Below, in pieces: positions 50,398 to 59,912 of a DNA stretch of 64,000 nt (position 1 is its first letter; each line of letters begins with the position of its first letter). The stretch spans positions 1 through 64,000 of the forward strand of contig NZ_JANJZR010000009.1 of the NCBI RefSeq assembly GCF_024623065.1, read 5' to 3'. The notes under the pieces were generated by a model. The model searched no databases and was not told the DNA's origin. It saw only the letters and a program-made list of their open reading frames with translations. This stretch comes from Bacteroides acidifaciens. GTDB taxonomy: Bacteria > Bacteroidota > Bacteroidia > Bacteroidales > Bacteroidaceae. The position numbers and the translations under genes were made by a program.

Positions 50398-51216
50398 ATG
50401 AAAGATTTACGTACAGCATTTTTGGTAAAATACCCCAAATATGAAATTATACTCAACATGTATAGTAAGGCGAACGATTGCCCGGCAACATGGGAGAATC
50501 TTTCAAAAGTCCGATTGCAGGCTTTTGTTGATTATATGGAAGAACGGCTGGCACCAAACTCTGTTCGCCAATATGCCGCCAAATTAAAAGCTGTATTGAA
50601 CTTGTATAATGAAGAGGTTGAGCTACCTAAAGACTATAATAAAATCCTTTCAGTAAAAAATGTGAGAAGCACTAATGTTTGGCTTACTGATGAAGAACTT
50701 GAACAAATTATCACCTATGTTCCCAAGAATGCCAACGAACAATTGGTACGCACACAATTTTTAATAGGAGCCTTTACCGGTTGCCGTCATAGCGACTATA
50801 CACGGTTGAACAACCGTAATATAGTGGGTGGAATGATCTCTTATGTCAGCCTAAAAACTAAAACTCATGCCACAGTGCCATTGAAGCCAATCGTGAAAGA
50901 GCTACTAACAAATTTGCCAAAAGAAGAAGTTACTGATCCGACATTCAACAATAATATCCGTAATATTTGCCGGAAAGCCGGAATCACAGAGGCGGTTAAA
51001 GTATTCAAGGCCGGAAAGGAAGTGGAAGGTGAAAAATGGGAATTTGTTTCAAGCCACACGGCACGCCGGAGTTTTGCAACCAATTTGTATTTACGCGGTG
51101 CCGATTTATACTCAATAAGCCAAATGATGGGACATGCAAGCGTGGAAATGACTCAAAATTATCTTTGCTGTGGTCTCCGTGAACAATCGGCACAAGTTAT
51201 GGAGTATTTTAAATGA
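50398..51216 (+). CDS. Tyrosine recombinase (second, short type)
   Basis: A 272-residue tyrosine recombinase. An N-terminal SAM-like domain (about 1-100) is followed by the catalytic residues: Arg in GCRHSDYTRL (about 128), the HxxR in SHTARRSF (about 219-226), GH in MGHASVEMT and the final Tyr in QNYLCCG. It differs from the integrase at 51268 (379 residues, different N-terminus). Likely a resolvase or invertase, perhaps for prophage dimers. Followed by a strong terminator. Confidence 0.85.
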   Translation: MKDLRTAFLVKYPKYEIILNMYSKANDCPATWENLSKVRLQAFVDYMEERLAPNSVRQYAAKLKAVLNLYNEEVELPKDYNKILSVKNVRSTNVWLTDEELEQIITYVPKNANEQLVRTQFLIGAFTGCRHSDYTRLNNRNIVGGMISYVSLKTKTHATVPLKPIVKELLTNLPKEEVTDPTFNNNIRNICRKAGITEAVKVFKAGKEVEGEKWEFVSSHTARRSFATNLYLRGADLYSISQMMGHASVEMTQNYLCCGLREQSAQVMEYFK

Positions 51217-51220
51217 AACA

Positions 51221-51259
51221 AGCCACGCTAAATATCGGTAGAACTATTTTAGCGTGGCT
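51221..51259. terminator. Bidirectional terminator between recombinase and integrase
   Basis: AGCCACGCTAAA (51221-51232) and TTTAGCGTGGCT (51248-51259) form a 12-bp stem. The genes on both sides converge on it. Confidence 0.85.
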
Positions 51260-51267
51260 CTCTTATA

Positions 51268-52407
51268 CTATGACAAAATCCGTTCCAGCATCTCAAAGTC
51301 TTTTTCCACTTCGGCATTCAGAACTTTAGCATATTGTTGTGTGGTGCGTACATTTGTATGACCGAGCATTTTACTCACATTTTCCATTTTAACCCCATTG
51401 TTCAGGCACATTGTCGCAAATGTGTGCCTGCTCATGTGAACGGTCAAATTTCTATCAAGCCCTGCATAATCAGCAACTATTTTAAGCCGCAAATTGTATT
51501 GTTGATTACTGATAATCGGAAGCACATAATCATATTTTTTCAATATTTCCATTGCAGGAGACAGTAATACGATAAAATAGTTTTCTTCTGTCTTTAAACG
51601 AATATCCAATATAACATACTTATTGCCGCGTTTTTGTACGTCACGTTTGAAATTGAATTTAGCAAGATCAGCATAGGATATTCCAGTATATGCCTGAAAA
51701 ATAAAAAGGTCACGGACTCTACAGATCGTTTCCGAGTCTATTTGAGCATCTTTCACTTTCTTCAATTCTTCGGCAGTCAAATATTTCCTGATGGCATGTT
51801 TGCCACGGGAAAAACGCTCCCCCTTATACGGATCATTTTTTAGCAAATCAAACTTTATGGCCTCGTGGATATAACGTTTGTTACGTTTATGATAGTTATA
51901 TATTGTCGGCTGTGAATAGCCCTTAGCATGTAACCAATCATCATACAATGTGATATTGGCTTTTGTGAGATCAGAAAAATATATTATTCTGTCAAATTCA
52001 CGTAATGAGGTCGCAAATGTCCGATGGGAAGCTTTGGTACTTTCCGTTATATCTCCACGCTCTTCAATTCTTCTTTCTACAAAGTCAACAAAACTTTCCG
52101 ATTTATTGGTATATCTCAAAAATCTATCCAGCTTATCAAAATCAAAAACTTCCTTTTTGCTGATAAGTTCATTAATCCAATTTTGGATAATCCGGAGTTG
52201 TTCATCAAGACACTGGTTCAATTGAATCATTTCAACCGAATTGATTATCTTCTTTCGATCATTCCATTGGTCGGAATAGACTTTAACGCCGGTTCCGATC
52301 CATTTTCTCTTACCTTCGCTCAAAACTTCAATTTGAACGAGTCCCTTGTGTGTCTTTGTCGCAACCTTTTTACGGTCAAAGACGAATCTCATTGTCGGAT
52401 ATTTCAT
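51268..52407 (-). CDS. int: Bacteroides-type prophage integrase
   Basis: A 379-residue tyrosine recombinase. An Arm-DNA-binding domain (about 1-80) precedes a SAM-like core. The catalytic domain keeps HMSRHTFATM, MLGHTNVRTTQQY and the final Tyr, but the first catalytic Arg is replaced in TGISYADLAKF, as in IntDOT-like integrases of Bacteroides. It would insert the phage at the neighbouring tRNA-Asp. The next upstream feature is the attachment region. Confidence 0.88.
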   Translation of the reverse strand: MKYPTMRFVFDRKKVATKTHKGLVQIEVLSEGKRKWIGTGVKVYSDQWNDRKKIINSVEMIQLNQCLDEQLRIIQNWINELISKKEVFDFDKLDRFLRYTNKSESFVDFVERRIEERGDITESTKASHRTFATSLREFDRIIYFSDLTKANITLYDDWLHAKGYSQPTIYNYHKRNKRYIHEAIKFDLLKNDPYKGERFSRGKHAIRKYLTAEELKKVKDAQIDSETICRVRDLFIFQAYTGISYADLAKFNFKRDVQKRGNKYVILDIRLKTEENYFIVLLSPAMEILKKYDYVLPIISNQQYNLRLKIVADYAGLDRNLTVHMSRHTFATMCLNNGVKMENVSKMLGHTNVRTTQQYAKVLNAEVEKDFEMLERILS

Positions 52408-52591
52408 ATTCTTTTGAGTTTTGGTATCTACTGATTATCGCTACAATAAAAAAATGGTATCAAAGGCGGTATCATTATAGGTGAAAATATCGGTAAAAAT
52501 CGGGAAATACTGGTAAGTTTCCGGTAAATATGCACCCAATTTTTATATGTTCTCCATCTACTCCCAACGCCTTAATTGCTTGATACACAAC
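52408..52591. other. attP-side region with CGGTAA-like repeats
   Basis: Between the integrase start and the tRNA-Asp terminator. It holds three GGTAA(A/G) words near 52492-52528 (for example TCGGTAAAAA and CCGGTAAATA), resembling those near 21440-21475. They could be arm-type integrase sites; no gene is seen. Confidence 0.4.
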
Positions 52592-52620
52592 AAAAAAGGG
52601 AGTAACTAATGTTACTCCCT
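52592..52620 (-). terminator. Terminator after tRNA-Asp
   Basis: On the minus strand AGGGAGTAAC/GTTACTCCCT (52597-52620) with a 4-nt loop, followed by TTTTTTG. It begins 4 nt beyond the tRNA 3' end. Confidence 0.8.
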
Positions 52621-52624
52621 TTCG

Positions 52625-52698
52625 CGGTGCGTACGGGACTCGAACCCGTGACCCCATGCGTGACAGGCATGTATTCTAACCAACTGAACTAACGCACC
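52625..52698 (-). tRNA. tRNA-Asp (GTC), prophage attachment site
   Basis: Acceptor GGTGCGT/ACGCACC, anticodon stem CATGC/GCATG with loop CTGTCAC, T-loop TTCGAGT. The gene is intact and its 3' half faces the integrase, so the phage core site probably restores it. Confidence 0.92.
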
Positions 52699-52817
52699 AA
52701 AACATCCACTAAAGCATCTCTCTCGATTGCGGATGCAAAGGTAGATATTTTTTTGAAACCTGCAATAGCTTCAGTATCTTTTTTTCTGAAAAAGTGGATT
52801 TATTAAGAATTATCGTG

Positions 52818-52825
52818 TACATTTG
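52818..52825 (+). promoter_or_regulatory. Probable promoter of the aminotransferase gene
   Basis: TACATTTG matches the -7 element. It overlaps the first codons of the longer aminotransferase frame (ATG 52823), which argues for the ATG at 52853. Confidence 0.5.
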
Positions 52826-52852
52826 CAGCTATTACATAAAATAGAAAATAGA

Positions 52853-54169
52853 ATGAAAAATACACCAATTGAGCGACATCTGATTGATGAAACTATAAAT
52901 GAGTTTCAAATTGTCGATTTTTCCAAGGCTACTATCAGGGAAGTGAAAGCTATTGCATCAAAGGCTGAAGTAGCATCGGGAGTGGAATTCATTAAAATGG
53001 AAATGGGTGTTCCGGGACTTCCGCCTTCTGCCGTAGGGGTAAAAGCGGAAGTTGAAGCATTACAGAAAGGCATTGCCAGTTTATACCCTGACATTAACGG
53101 ATTGCCGGAGCTAAAGAAAGAAACTTCTAATTTTATCAAAGCATTCATAAATGTGGATTTGAGCCCGGAAGGATGCGTACCTGTGACAGGTTCCATGCAG
53201 GGTACATTCGCTTCATTCCTCACTTGCAGCCAATGCGATGAAAAGAAAGATACGATTTTATTCATCGATCCCGGATTCCCTGTACAGAAACAGCAGTTGG
53301 TAGTGATGGGACAAAAATATGAGACGTTTGATGTATATGACTATCGGGGCGAGAAATTGAGAGAGAAACTGGAAAGTTATCTGAAGAAAGGAAATATATC
53401 GGCAATTATCTATTCAAACCCGAATAATCCCAGTTGGATTTGCCTGAAAGATGAAGAATTAAGAATCATCGGTGAGTTGGCTACGCAATATGATGTAATC
53501 GTTTTGGAAGATTTGGCTTATTTCGCAATGGATTTCCGTCAGAACTTGAGTAAGCCATATCAGGCACCGTTCCAGCCATCGGTTGCTCATTATACAGATA
53601 ATTATGTATTACTGATTTCAGGCTCTAAAGCATTCAGCTACGCCGGACAGCGCATTGGCGTAAGCTGTATCTCAGATAAACTATACCATCGAAGCTATTC
53701 GGGACTGACCAAACGATATGGTGGCGGTACCTTTGGAACTGTTTTCATCCATCGCGTACTTTATGCGCTTTCTTCGGGAACAAGCCATTCGGCGCAATTT
53801 GCCATGGCTGCGATGCTGAAAGCTGCTAATGAAGGACAATATAACTTTCTTGACGAGGTGAAAATATATGGTGAAAGAGCAAAGAAGTTAAAAGATATCT
53901 TCCTTCGCCATGGATTCCATTTGGTATATGATAATGACTTGGGTGATCCGATTGCAGACGGATTCTATTTTACAATCGGGTATCCGGGAATGACCAGTGG
54001 TGAATTGGCCAAGGAACTCATGTACTATGGCGTAAGTGCAATATCATTGGTTACGACGGGAAGCCATCAGGAAGGCTTACGGGCGTGTACATCCTTTATT
54101 AAAGACCATCAATATGCGCAGCTTGACGAGAGGATGAAGCTATTTGCGGAAAATCATCCGATAGTCTAA
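52853..54169 (+). CDS. PLP-dependent aminotransferase class I/II
   Basis: A 438-residue host enzyme. YSNPNNPSW (about 187-195) and the PLP Lys in SGSKAFSYAGQRIG (about 263-276) are fold type I aminotransferase signatures. The substrate cannot be told from sequence. It is the first host gene after the tRNA and is followed by a terminator. Confidence 0.85.
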   Translation: MKNTPIERHLIDETINEFQIVDFSKATIREVKAIASKAEVASGVEFIKMEMGVPGLPPSAVGVKAEVEALQKGIASLYPDINGLPELKKETSNFIKAFINVDLSPEGCVPVTGSMQGTFASFLTCSQCDEKKDTILFIDPGFPVQKQQLVVMGQKYETFDVYDYRGEKLREKLESYLKKGNISAIIYSNPNNPSWICLKDEELRIIGELATQYDVIVLEDLAYFAMDFRQNLSKPYQAPFQPSVAHYTDNYVLLISGSKAFSYAGQRIGVSCISDKLYHRSYSGLTKRYGGGTFGTVFIHRVLYALSSGTSHSAQFAMAAMLKAANEGQYNFLDEVKIYGERAKKLKDIFLRHGFHLVYDNDLGDPIADGFYFTIGYPGMTSGELAKELMYYGVSAISLVTTGSHQEGLRACTSFIKDHQYAQLDERMKLFAENHPIV

Positions 54170-54210
54170 GCAATAGATAGGAGATATTCATAAAAGCTAC
54201 TCTTAAAATG

Positions 54211-54250
54211 AAAAAAAAACGGAAAGAACGATTGTTATTCCGTTTTTTTT
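54211..54250 (+). terminator. Terminator between aminotransferase and yqgE-like genes
   Basis: AAACGGAA (54217-54224) and TTCCGTTT (54238-54245) followed by T residues, flanked by an A-run, so it may work both ways. The longer frame of the next gene reads through it, so that start is unlikely. Confidence 0.8.
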
Positions 54251-54264
54251 ATTACTTTAGTGGC

Positions 54265-54855
54265 ATGAATATAGACCTGAACATATTTAAAATTCAATCG
54301 AATAATGTACTTCCGTCAAGAGGAAAGATTTTAATATCCGAACCTTTTTTACGTGATGTGACGTTTGGCAGATCTGTAATATTACTGGTTGACCATACGG
54401 AGGAAGGAAGTATGGGATTGGTCATCAACAAGCCACTGCCACTACTTCTCAACGAGATCATCATGGAATTTAAATATCTCAATGAAATTCCTCTATATAA
54501 AGGTGGGCCTGTTGCTACCGATACCTTATTTTATCTTCATACATTAACTGATATCCCCGGTTCTATTTCTATCAGCAAAGGTCTTTATCTGAATGGGGAT
54601 TTTGACGAAATAAAGAAATACATATTGCAGGGGAATGAGATAAATGGGCACATTCGTTTCTTCCTGGGATATTCCGGCTGGGAAAGCGAGCAGTTGCACA
54701 ATGAAATTAAAGAAAACACATGGCTGGTCTCTGAAGAAGAAAAATCCTATCTAATGAAAGATAACACCAAGGATATGTGGCGGAAAGCTTTGGAGAAGTT
54801 AGGCAGCAAGTACGAAACGTGGTCGCGTTTCCCACAAGTGCCTACCTTCAACTAG
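54265..54855 (+). CDS. YqgE/AlgH family protein
   Basis: A 196-residue host protein of the DUF179 family. Conserved segments: [24 protein letters not shown] and [13 protein letters not shown]. The frame is open from 54208 but that start lies in the terminator; ATG 54265 is used. Function in Bacteroides unknown; in other bacteria it affects regulation and envelope traits. Confidence 0.85.
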   Translation: MNIDLNIFKIQSNNVLPSRGKILISEPFLRDVTFGRSVILLVDHTEEGSMGLVINKPLPLLLNEIIMEFKYLNEIPLYKGGPVATDTLFYLHTLTDIPGSISISKGLYLNGDFDEIKKYILQGNEINGHIRFFLGYSGWESEQLHNEIKENTWLVSEEEKSYLMKDNTKDMWRKALEKLGSKYETWSRFPQVPTFN

Positions 54856-54863
54856 ATGATTTA

Positions 54864-55406
54864 TCACTTTAATTTCTTGGGGTTCAAATACTGAAGGAGT
54901 GCCGCATCTTTGTAGCAACCGCCTACTTGCAGCCAATTCTTTAATAGTCCGCATTGGGTGAAGCCGCAAGATGTAAACAATCTCATGCAGTTCTCGTTAT
55001 CTACTGCCACGTGTGCGTATAGCTGGCTTAAAGAAAGAAAATCAAAGGCATATTCGCAAAGCAATTTCAATGCATCACTAGCATAGCCTTGTTGCCGATA
55101 GTCTTTATGAACAGCAATTCCTACTTCGCCACGAGAATGGAGAGGAACAAAATCCGTAATATCAATCGTACCAAGTATACAATGTTCGGATTTGCTCATA
55201 ATCATCAGACGCAACTGTTTATCCGCAAAGACATCACACTGCGACCCTTCGATATACTGCCGTAACACATAGCGGGAATAAGGAACCGTAAAATTACTGA
55301 TATCCCACATAGAAGGGTCATTCTCCATTTCGTACATGACATCCATATCTTCCGGCTCCACTGCACGAAGATAGATGCGGTCGTTCATTAAAAAAGATTG
55401 TCTCAT
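54864..55406 (-). CDS. GNAT family N-acetyltransferase
   Basis: A 180-residue host enzyme. The acetyl-CoA motif is in GIAVHKDYRQQGYASDAL (Q/R-x-x-G/A), followed by HVAVDNENCMRLFTSCGF. RimJ-like features (RAVEPEDMD at the start). It overlaps the next upstream gene by 4 nt. Confidence 0.85.
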   Translation of the reverse strand: MRQSFLMNDRIYLRAVEPEDMDVMYEMENDPSMWDISNFTVPYSRYVLRQYIEGSQCDVFADKQLRLMIMSKSEHCILGTIDITDFVPLHSRGEVGIAVHKDYRQQGYASDALKLLCEYAFDFLSLSQLYAHVAVDNENCMRLFTSCGFTQCGLLKNWLQVGGCYKDAALLQYLNPKKLK

Positions 55407-55888
55407 TCGTCTTCGTCTTTTGAAATATGAAGTTCGTTACGCAGTTTTTTCTCACTGGGCAGACAGAACAAAGAAGCTGTCAGTCCGATCAACATACAAA
55501 GATTGCCTGTGCTGCTCAATGTCAAATAATAGCATAAAAGATTGACAATGATAGCTATTTCGAGTATTCCCAACCGGACGATACTCATTTGTACATAACG
55601 TTTCAGCGCAAGCGTGATAGTCATATTGTCTATTTTCTTCTTGAGCACAAGGCTGAATAGTTTCAGAGAAAGAGGTATACACAAAGCTGTCAGTAAGATA
55701 CCGATAGTTTCAAAATAATAAGTAGCCTGTATGTTTCCTTCAATACTTCCTACAGGAATGAGTTCAAACTCCCCTGCCCCAAGCAGGAATGCCGGGAGCA
55801 CCCAAAAGAAAACATAACTGATGTTCAAATTCCTGACAGCACGCTTTATCTGTTCTTCCATGTTCGTCCTAAATTCTAAAGATGACAA
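55403..55888 (-). CDS. Host inner-membrane protein
   Basis: A 161-residue protein with four hydrophobic segments (about 22-42, 56-76, 101-121, 126-145) and a charged C-terminus. No family recognised. It lies 1 nt after recR and overlaps the acetyltransferase gene, so the three genes are probably co-transcribed. Confidence 0.65.
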   Translation of the reverse strand: MSSLEFRTNMEEQIKRAVRNLNISYVFFWVLPAFLLGAGEFELIPVGSIEGNIQATYYFETIGILLTALCIPLSLKLFSLVLKKKIDNMTITLALKRYVQMSIVRLGILEIAIIVNLLCYYLTLSSTGNLCMLIGLTASLFCLPSEKKLRNELHISKDEDE

Positions 55889-55889
55889 T

Positions 55890-56507
55890 TTATATAGTTC
55901 CGGTAAAAACTGTCCGGTTCACAATGCTACGTCCTAAAGTGACTTCATCGGCATATTCCAATTCGTCTCCAACGGATACACCGCGTGCAATCACACTGAG
56001 CTTGACACCCAGCTTATCCAATTTGCGGTAGATATAGAAGTTCGTGGTGTCTCCTTCCATCGTGGTACTCAAAGCCAGGATAACTTCTTTAATTCCGCCT
56101 TCGGACACACGTTGCACCAAGCTCTCTATTTGCAGGTCGCTCGGCCCTACCCCGTCCATCGGAGAAATGACACCACCCAGGACATGATACAATCCTCTGT
56201 ATTGTTGAGTCGCTTCCACTGCCATCACGTCGCGGATATTCTCCACCACACAAATAATGGATGCATCCCGTTGCGGATTTGCGCAAATCTGGCAGGTTTC
56301 GGTATCGGATATATTATGGCAGACTTTGCAATATTTCACCTCACGCTTCAAAGTTATAATGGAACTTCCGAACGCTTCCACTGTAGCCGTATCCTGACGG
56401 AGCAGATGCAGGACAAGTCTCATGGCCGTCTTACGCCCGATACCCGGAAGTTTGGAAAATTCGCCGACTGCCTTTTCAAGCAGCACGGAAGGATATTGTT
56501 GGTTCAT
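55890..56507 (-). CDS. recR: Recombination protein RecR
   Basis: A 205-residue RecR. It has a helix-hairpin-helix ([20 protein letters not shown]), a Cys4 zinc finger ([16 protein letters not shown], about 57-72), a Toprim domain ([18 protein letters not shown]) and a Walker-B-like C-terminus. With RecFO it loads RecA on gapped DNA. It is transcribed from a divergent promoter region shared with the symporter. Confidence 0.95.
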   Translation of the reverse strand: MNQQYPSVLLEKAVGEFSKLPGIGRKTAMRLVLHLLRQDTATVEAFGSSIITLKREVKYCKVCHNISDTETCQICANPQRDASIICVVENIRDVMAVEATQQYRGLYHVLGGVISPMDGVGPSDLQIESLVQRVSEGGIKEVILALSTTMEGDTTNFYIYRKLDKLGVKLSVIARGVSVGDELEYADEVTLGRSIVNRTVFTGTI

Positions 56508-56541
56508 AGATAATAATTACTATTCTATCAATATTTTGGCG

Positions 56542-56589
56542 CAAAGATACGGATTATTGTTTTAATACCTACAAAAAATACTACCTTTG
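56542..56589. promoter_or_regulatory. Divergent promoter region of recR and symporter genes
   Basis: Minus strand: TATCTTTG (56549-56542). Plus strand: TACCTTTG (56582-56589), 9 nt before the symporter ATG. Both match the -7 element; the -33 elements are weaker. Confidence 0.5.
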
Positions 56590-56597
56590 CAGCCGTT

Positions 56598-58052
56598 ATG
56601 ATGATACTTATCACTATCATATGTTACTTTGCGGTATTATTATTAATAGCCCGTATCACCGGACGCAAAGGCGGTTCAAATGCTGCGTTCTTCAAGGGAG
56701 AGAACAAATCGCCCTGGTATGTAGTCTCTTTCGGCATGATAGGCGCCTCTATATCCGGGGTTACTTTCGTTTCTGTTCCGGGCATGATACGCGGAATGGA
56801 CATGACCTATATGCAAACGGCATTCGGATTCTTCTTCGGATATATGGTGGTGGCGCATATACTTCTTCCTTTGTATTATAAACTCAACCTGACAAGCATA
56901 TACGGCTATCTCGGCACGCGCATCGGAGTACGCGCCTATCGCACAGGCTCCTTTTTCTTTCTGTTGTCGCGCATGCTGGGAACGGCTGCAAAGCTCTATC
57001 TGGTCTGCCTGATTCTTCACACCCATGTATGCCGGGAGATGCATGTCCCTTTCTGGACGATTGCTGTCGGTTCAGTGGCATTGGTATGGATATACACACA
57101 TAAAAGCGGAATAAAAACGATTGTATGGACAGATACCTTGCAGACTTTCTGCCTGATTGCAGCGCTGGTTTTCATCATTTACTTCACTATTCAAAAATTG
57201 GATTTGAATTTCAGCGGTATTGTCCAGACCATCCGCAACAGCGAATGTAACCGAATCTTCGTCCTCGACGACTGGATATCCCGACAGAATTTCTTCAAGC
57301 AATTCTTTAGCGGTATTTTCATTGTGATTGTAATGACGGGGCTTGACCAGGACATGATGCAAAAGAACCTTTCCTGCCGCAACCTGCGCGAAGCGCAAAA
57401 GAATATGTATTGCTACGGATTCTCATTTATTCCGTTAAACTTTCTTTTCCTGTGTTTGGGAATCCTGTTGATAACACTAGCCGGACAAATGCAACTGGAA
57501 CTACCTGCCATGAATGATGACATCTTGCCAATGTTCGCGACACAAGGTTATTTGGGGCAGTCCGTCCTGATACTCTTTACAATTGGAATCATCGCAGCCG
57601 CTTTCAGCAACTCAGACTCTGCCCTAACCGCCATGACAACCAGCGTTTGTGTCGACTTGCTGGATACAGAAAAGGATACCGAAGAAGTGGCACGCCGCAA
57701 AAGAAATAAAGTGCATTTATCACTTTCAGTCCTACTAGCTTTCTTCATTTGCCTGGTAGAAATCTTAAATAATAAGAGTGTAATTGATGCTATCTACATC
57801 ATCGCTTCCTATACATATGGGCCTCTACTTGGCATGTTCGCTTTCGGGCTGTTTACTCGAAGACAGACTAACGACCGACTTGTACCTTTTATAACTATCG
57901 CCTCTCCACTACTTTGCTATGCCTTGGACTGGTGGATAGCCAAAGAAACCGGATATAAATTCGGTTACGAATTGCTAATGTTAAATGGAACGCTTACCTT
58001 TGCAGGGTTAATATTGATGTCTGGGAAAAAGAAAACACCGAAAGTGCCATGA
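56598..58052 (+). CDS. Sodium:solute symporter family protein
   Basis: A 484-residue protein with about 13 hydrophobic helices. Conserved segments: SFGMIGASISGVTFVSVPG, GLDQDMMQKNLSC and AAFSNSDSALTAMTTS fit the SSS/LeuT-fold family. It imports a solute with Na+; substrate not readable. ATG 56598 follows the promoter closely. Confidence 0.88.
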   Translation: MMILITIICYFAVLLLIARITGRKGGSNAAFFKGENKSPWYVVSFGMIGASISGVTFVSVPGMIRGMDMTYMQTAFGFFFGYMVVAHILLPLYYKLNLTSIYGYLGTRIGVRAYRTGSFFFLLSRMLGTAAKLYLVCLILHTHVCREMHVPFWTIAVGSVALVWIYTHKSGIKTIVWTDTLQTFCLIAALVFIIYFTIQKLDLNFSGIVQTIRNSECNRIFVLDDWISRQNFFKQFFSGIFIVIVMTGLDQDMMQKNLSCRNLREAQKNMYCYGFSFIPLNFLFLCLGILLITLAGQMQLELPAMNDDILPMFATQGYLGQSVLILFTIGIIAAAFSNSDSALTAMTTSVCVDLLDTEKDTEEVARRKRNKVHLSLSVLLAFFICLVEILNNKSVIDAIYIIASYTYGPLLGMFAFGLFTRRQTNDRLVPFITIASPLLCYALDWWIAKETGYKFGYELLMLNGTLTFAGLILMSGKKKTPKVP

Positions 58053-58102
58053 AAACAAATGCCCAGCGTTTATAATATAATGAAGAAATAAATGACAAGA
58101 AA

Positions 58103-58699
58103 ATGGAAATAACAAGTGCAGAATTTGTGATTAGTAATACGGACGTGAAAAAATGTCCGGCAGGTATTTTCCCGGAATATGCCTTTATAGGTCGTTCCAA
58201 TGTGGGAAAGTCCAGCCTTATCAATATGCTGACCAGCCGTAAAGGACTGGCCATGACTTCCGCCACTCCAGGAAAAACAATGCTTATCAACCACTTTCTG
58301 ATTAATAAGAACTGGTATCTTGTCGACCTTCCGGGATATGGCTATGCCCGACGAGGACAGAAGGGAAAAGACCAGATACGTACCATAATCGAAGATTATA
58401 TTTTGGAACGGGAACAGATGACAAATCTCTTTATCTTGATAGACAGCCGTTTGGAGCCCCAGAAAATAGACTTGGAGTTTATAGAATGGTTGGGCGAGAA
58501 CGGTATTCCTTTCGCCATCATCTTTACCAAGGCCGACAAACTCAAAGGTGGACGCCTGAAGATGAACATCAACTCATATCTGCGCGAGTTAGGCAAACAA
58601 TGGGAAGAGCTTCCCCCTCACTTTATATCTTCTTCGGAAGACCGTACCGGACGTACAGAAATACTTGACTACATAGAAAACATAAACAAGAATCTCTAA
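58103..58699 (+). CDS. engB: Ribosome biogenesis GTPase YsxC/EngB
   Basis: A 198-residue small GTPase: G1 GRSNVGKS, G3 DLPGYG and G4 TKADK. EngB acts in 50S subunit assembly. The [20 protein letters not shown] start is typical. It is 4 nt before the next gene. Confidence 0.93.
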   Translation: MEITSAEFVISNTDVKKCPAGIFPEYAFIGRSNVGKSSLINMLTSRKGLAMTSATPGKTMLINHFLINKNWYLVDLPGYGYARRGQKGKDQIRTIIEDYILEREQMTNLFILIDSRLEPQKIDLEFIEWLGENGIPFAIIFTKADKLKGGRLKMNINSYLRELGKQWEELPPHFISSSEDRTGRTEILDYIENINKNL

Positions 58700-58703
58700 T
58701 TTA

Positions 58704-59315
58704 ATGAAAAAGGGAATGAAAAAGTTTTTTTTATCACTTGCCTTTATGGCAACATTTATGCTCATGGCTACTGACAGCCAGGCACAATCATGGTCGGACT
58801 TATTTAATAAGGACAACATCTCAAAAGTAGTGAACGCCATTACCGGAAATACCAAGTCTATCGACATGACAGGAACATGGAATTATCAAGGTTCAGCTGT
58901 CGAGTTCGAATCGGACAACCTGCTGATGAAAGCAGGCGGAGCTGCCGCAGCCACCATGGCGGAAAGTAAGCTGAACGAACAGTTGAGCAAAATAGGCATC
59001 AGAGACGGACAGATGAGCTTCACTTTTAATGCCGACAGCACTTTCACCAGCACGGTTGGGAAAAAGAAACTGAGCGGCACGTACTCTTACAATGCTTCGA
59101 CCAAACAAGTAAACTTGAAATACCTGAAGTTGCTGAACCTGCACGCAAAAGTAAATTGTACTTCAAATTCGCTGGAATTACTGTTCAACTCGGACAAATT
59201 GTTGAAACTTATGTCTTTCATCGGTAGTAAGAGCAACAGTACGGCACTGAAAACAGTGAGTTCACTGGCCGATAATTATGACGGAATGATGCTGGGATTC
59301 CAGCTTACCAAATAG
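58704..59315 (+). CDS. DUF4923 family secreted protein
   Basis: A 203-residue protein with a signal peptide (about 1-27, cleavage near SQAQ). The mature part (SWSDLFNKDNISKVVNAITG, then MTGTWNYQGSAVEFESDNLL) matches the DUF4923 family of Bacteroidales, lipocalin-like periplasmic proteins. It is 4 nt after engB. Confidence 0.85.
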   Translation: MKKGMKKFFLSLAFMATFMLMATDSQAQSWSDLFNKDNISKVVNAITGNTKSIDMTGTWNYQGSAVEFESDNLLMKAGGAAAATMAESKLNEQLSKIGIRDGQMSFTFNADSTFTSTVGKKKLSGTYSYNASTKQVNLKYLKLLNLHAKVNCTSNSLELLFNSDKLLKLMSFIGSKSNSTALKTVSSLADNYDGMMLGFQLTK

Positions 59316-59377
59316 CAAAAGTGAACCGTTTAATACTATTTCGCACTCCATAGGCTATATTTTAGGGGAAAAAGCAT

Positions 59378-59385
59378 TATCTTTG
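59378..59385 (+). promoter_or_regulatory. Probable promoter for the DUF1573 gene
   Basis: TATCTTTG, 28 nt before the ATG. The -33 element is weak. Confidence 0.45.
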
Positions 59386-59413
59386 GCACTTGTAATCAAA
59401 AAGAGAAGGAAAA

Positions 59414-59809
59414 ATGAAAAAGATACTTTTTTTAATGACCTTATTAGTTATGGGTATAAGTTTTGCATTTGCACAGACAAATGCAGACATCAAGTTTGAC
59501 AAAACAACTCACGATTTCGGCAAGTTCTCAGAAAAAAGCCCGGTGGTTAGTTGTACGTTTACTTTCACTAATATTGGTGATGCTCCTTTGGTCATCCATC
59601 AGGCAGTAGCTTCTTGCGGATGCACCGTACCCGAATATACAAAAGAACCTATCATGCCGGGCAAAAAAGGCACGATTAAGGTGACTTACAACGGAACAGG
59701 TAAATATCCGGGACACTTCAAAAAGTCGATTACCCTGCGTACCAATGCCAAGACAGAGATGGTAAGGTTATATATTGAGGGCGATATGGCAGCAAAAGAC
59801 GCCAAATAA
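59414..59809 (+). CDS. DUF1573 family protein
   Basis: A 131-residue protein with a signal peptide (about 1-20) and a single Ig-like domain: THDFGKFSEKSPVVSCTFTF, then ASCGCTVPEYTKEPIMPGKK. The SCGCT motif is characteristic of DUF1573. Periplasmic; function unknown. A terminator follows. Confidence 0.9.
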   Translation: MKKILFLMTLLVMGISFAFAQTNADIKFDKTTHDFGKFSEKSPVVSCTFTFTNIGDAPLVIHQAVASCGCTVPEYTKEPIMPGKKGTIKVTYNGTGKYPGHFKKSITLRTNAKTEMVRLYIEGDMAAKDAK

Positions 59810-59830
59810 GAAAAAATAGGCATTACATAA

Positions 59831-59861
59831 AGGAGAATCTTTCGGTTCTCCTTTTTTTTTG
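59831..59861 (+). terminator. Terminator after the DUF1573 gene
   Basis: GGAGAA (59832-59837) and TTCTCC (59846-59851) followed by nine T. Confidence 0.8.
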
Positions 59862-59912
59862 TTTACTTTGAGGACGGAAATGTAAATTGACATATTAGCA
59901 AATTATAAAACT

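Larger units (their letters stand above)
1..52632. mobile_element. Temperate tailed prophage (right part; left end outside window)
   Basis: A continuous block of phage genes: large terminase, portal, minor head protein, capsid, tail tube, tape measure, tail fibres, lysis genes, primase/helicase, tRNA array and integrase. The tyrosine integrase (51268-52407) sits next to the 3' end of tRNA-Asp, a classic attachment target, and ordinary host genes begin right after the tRNA. No second copy of the tRNA-Asp 3' end was noticed in the window, so the left junction must lie before position 1. The long tape measure implies a long-tailed siphovirus-like particle; no sheath gene was recognised. The exact right junction is inferred to lie within the tRNA 3' half. 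Confidence 0.93.
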
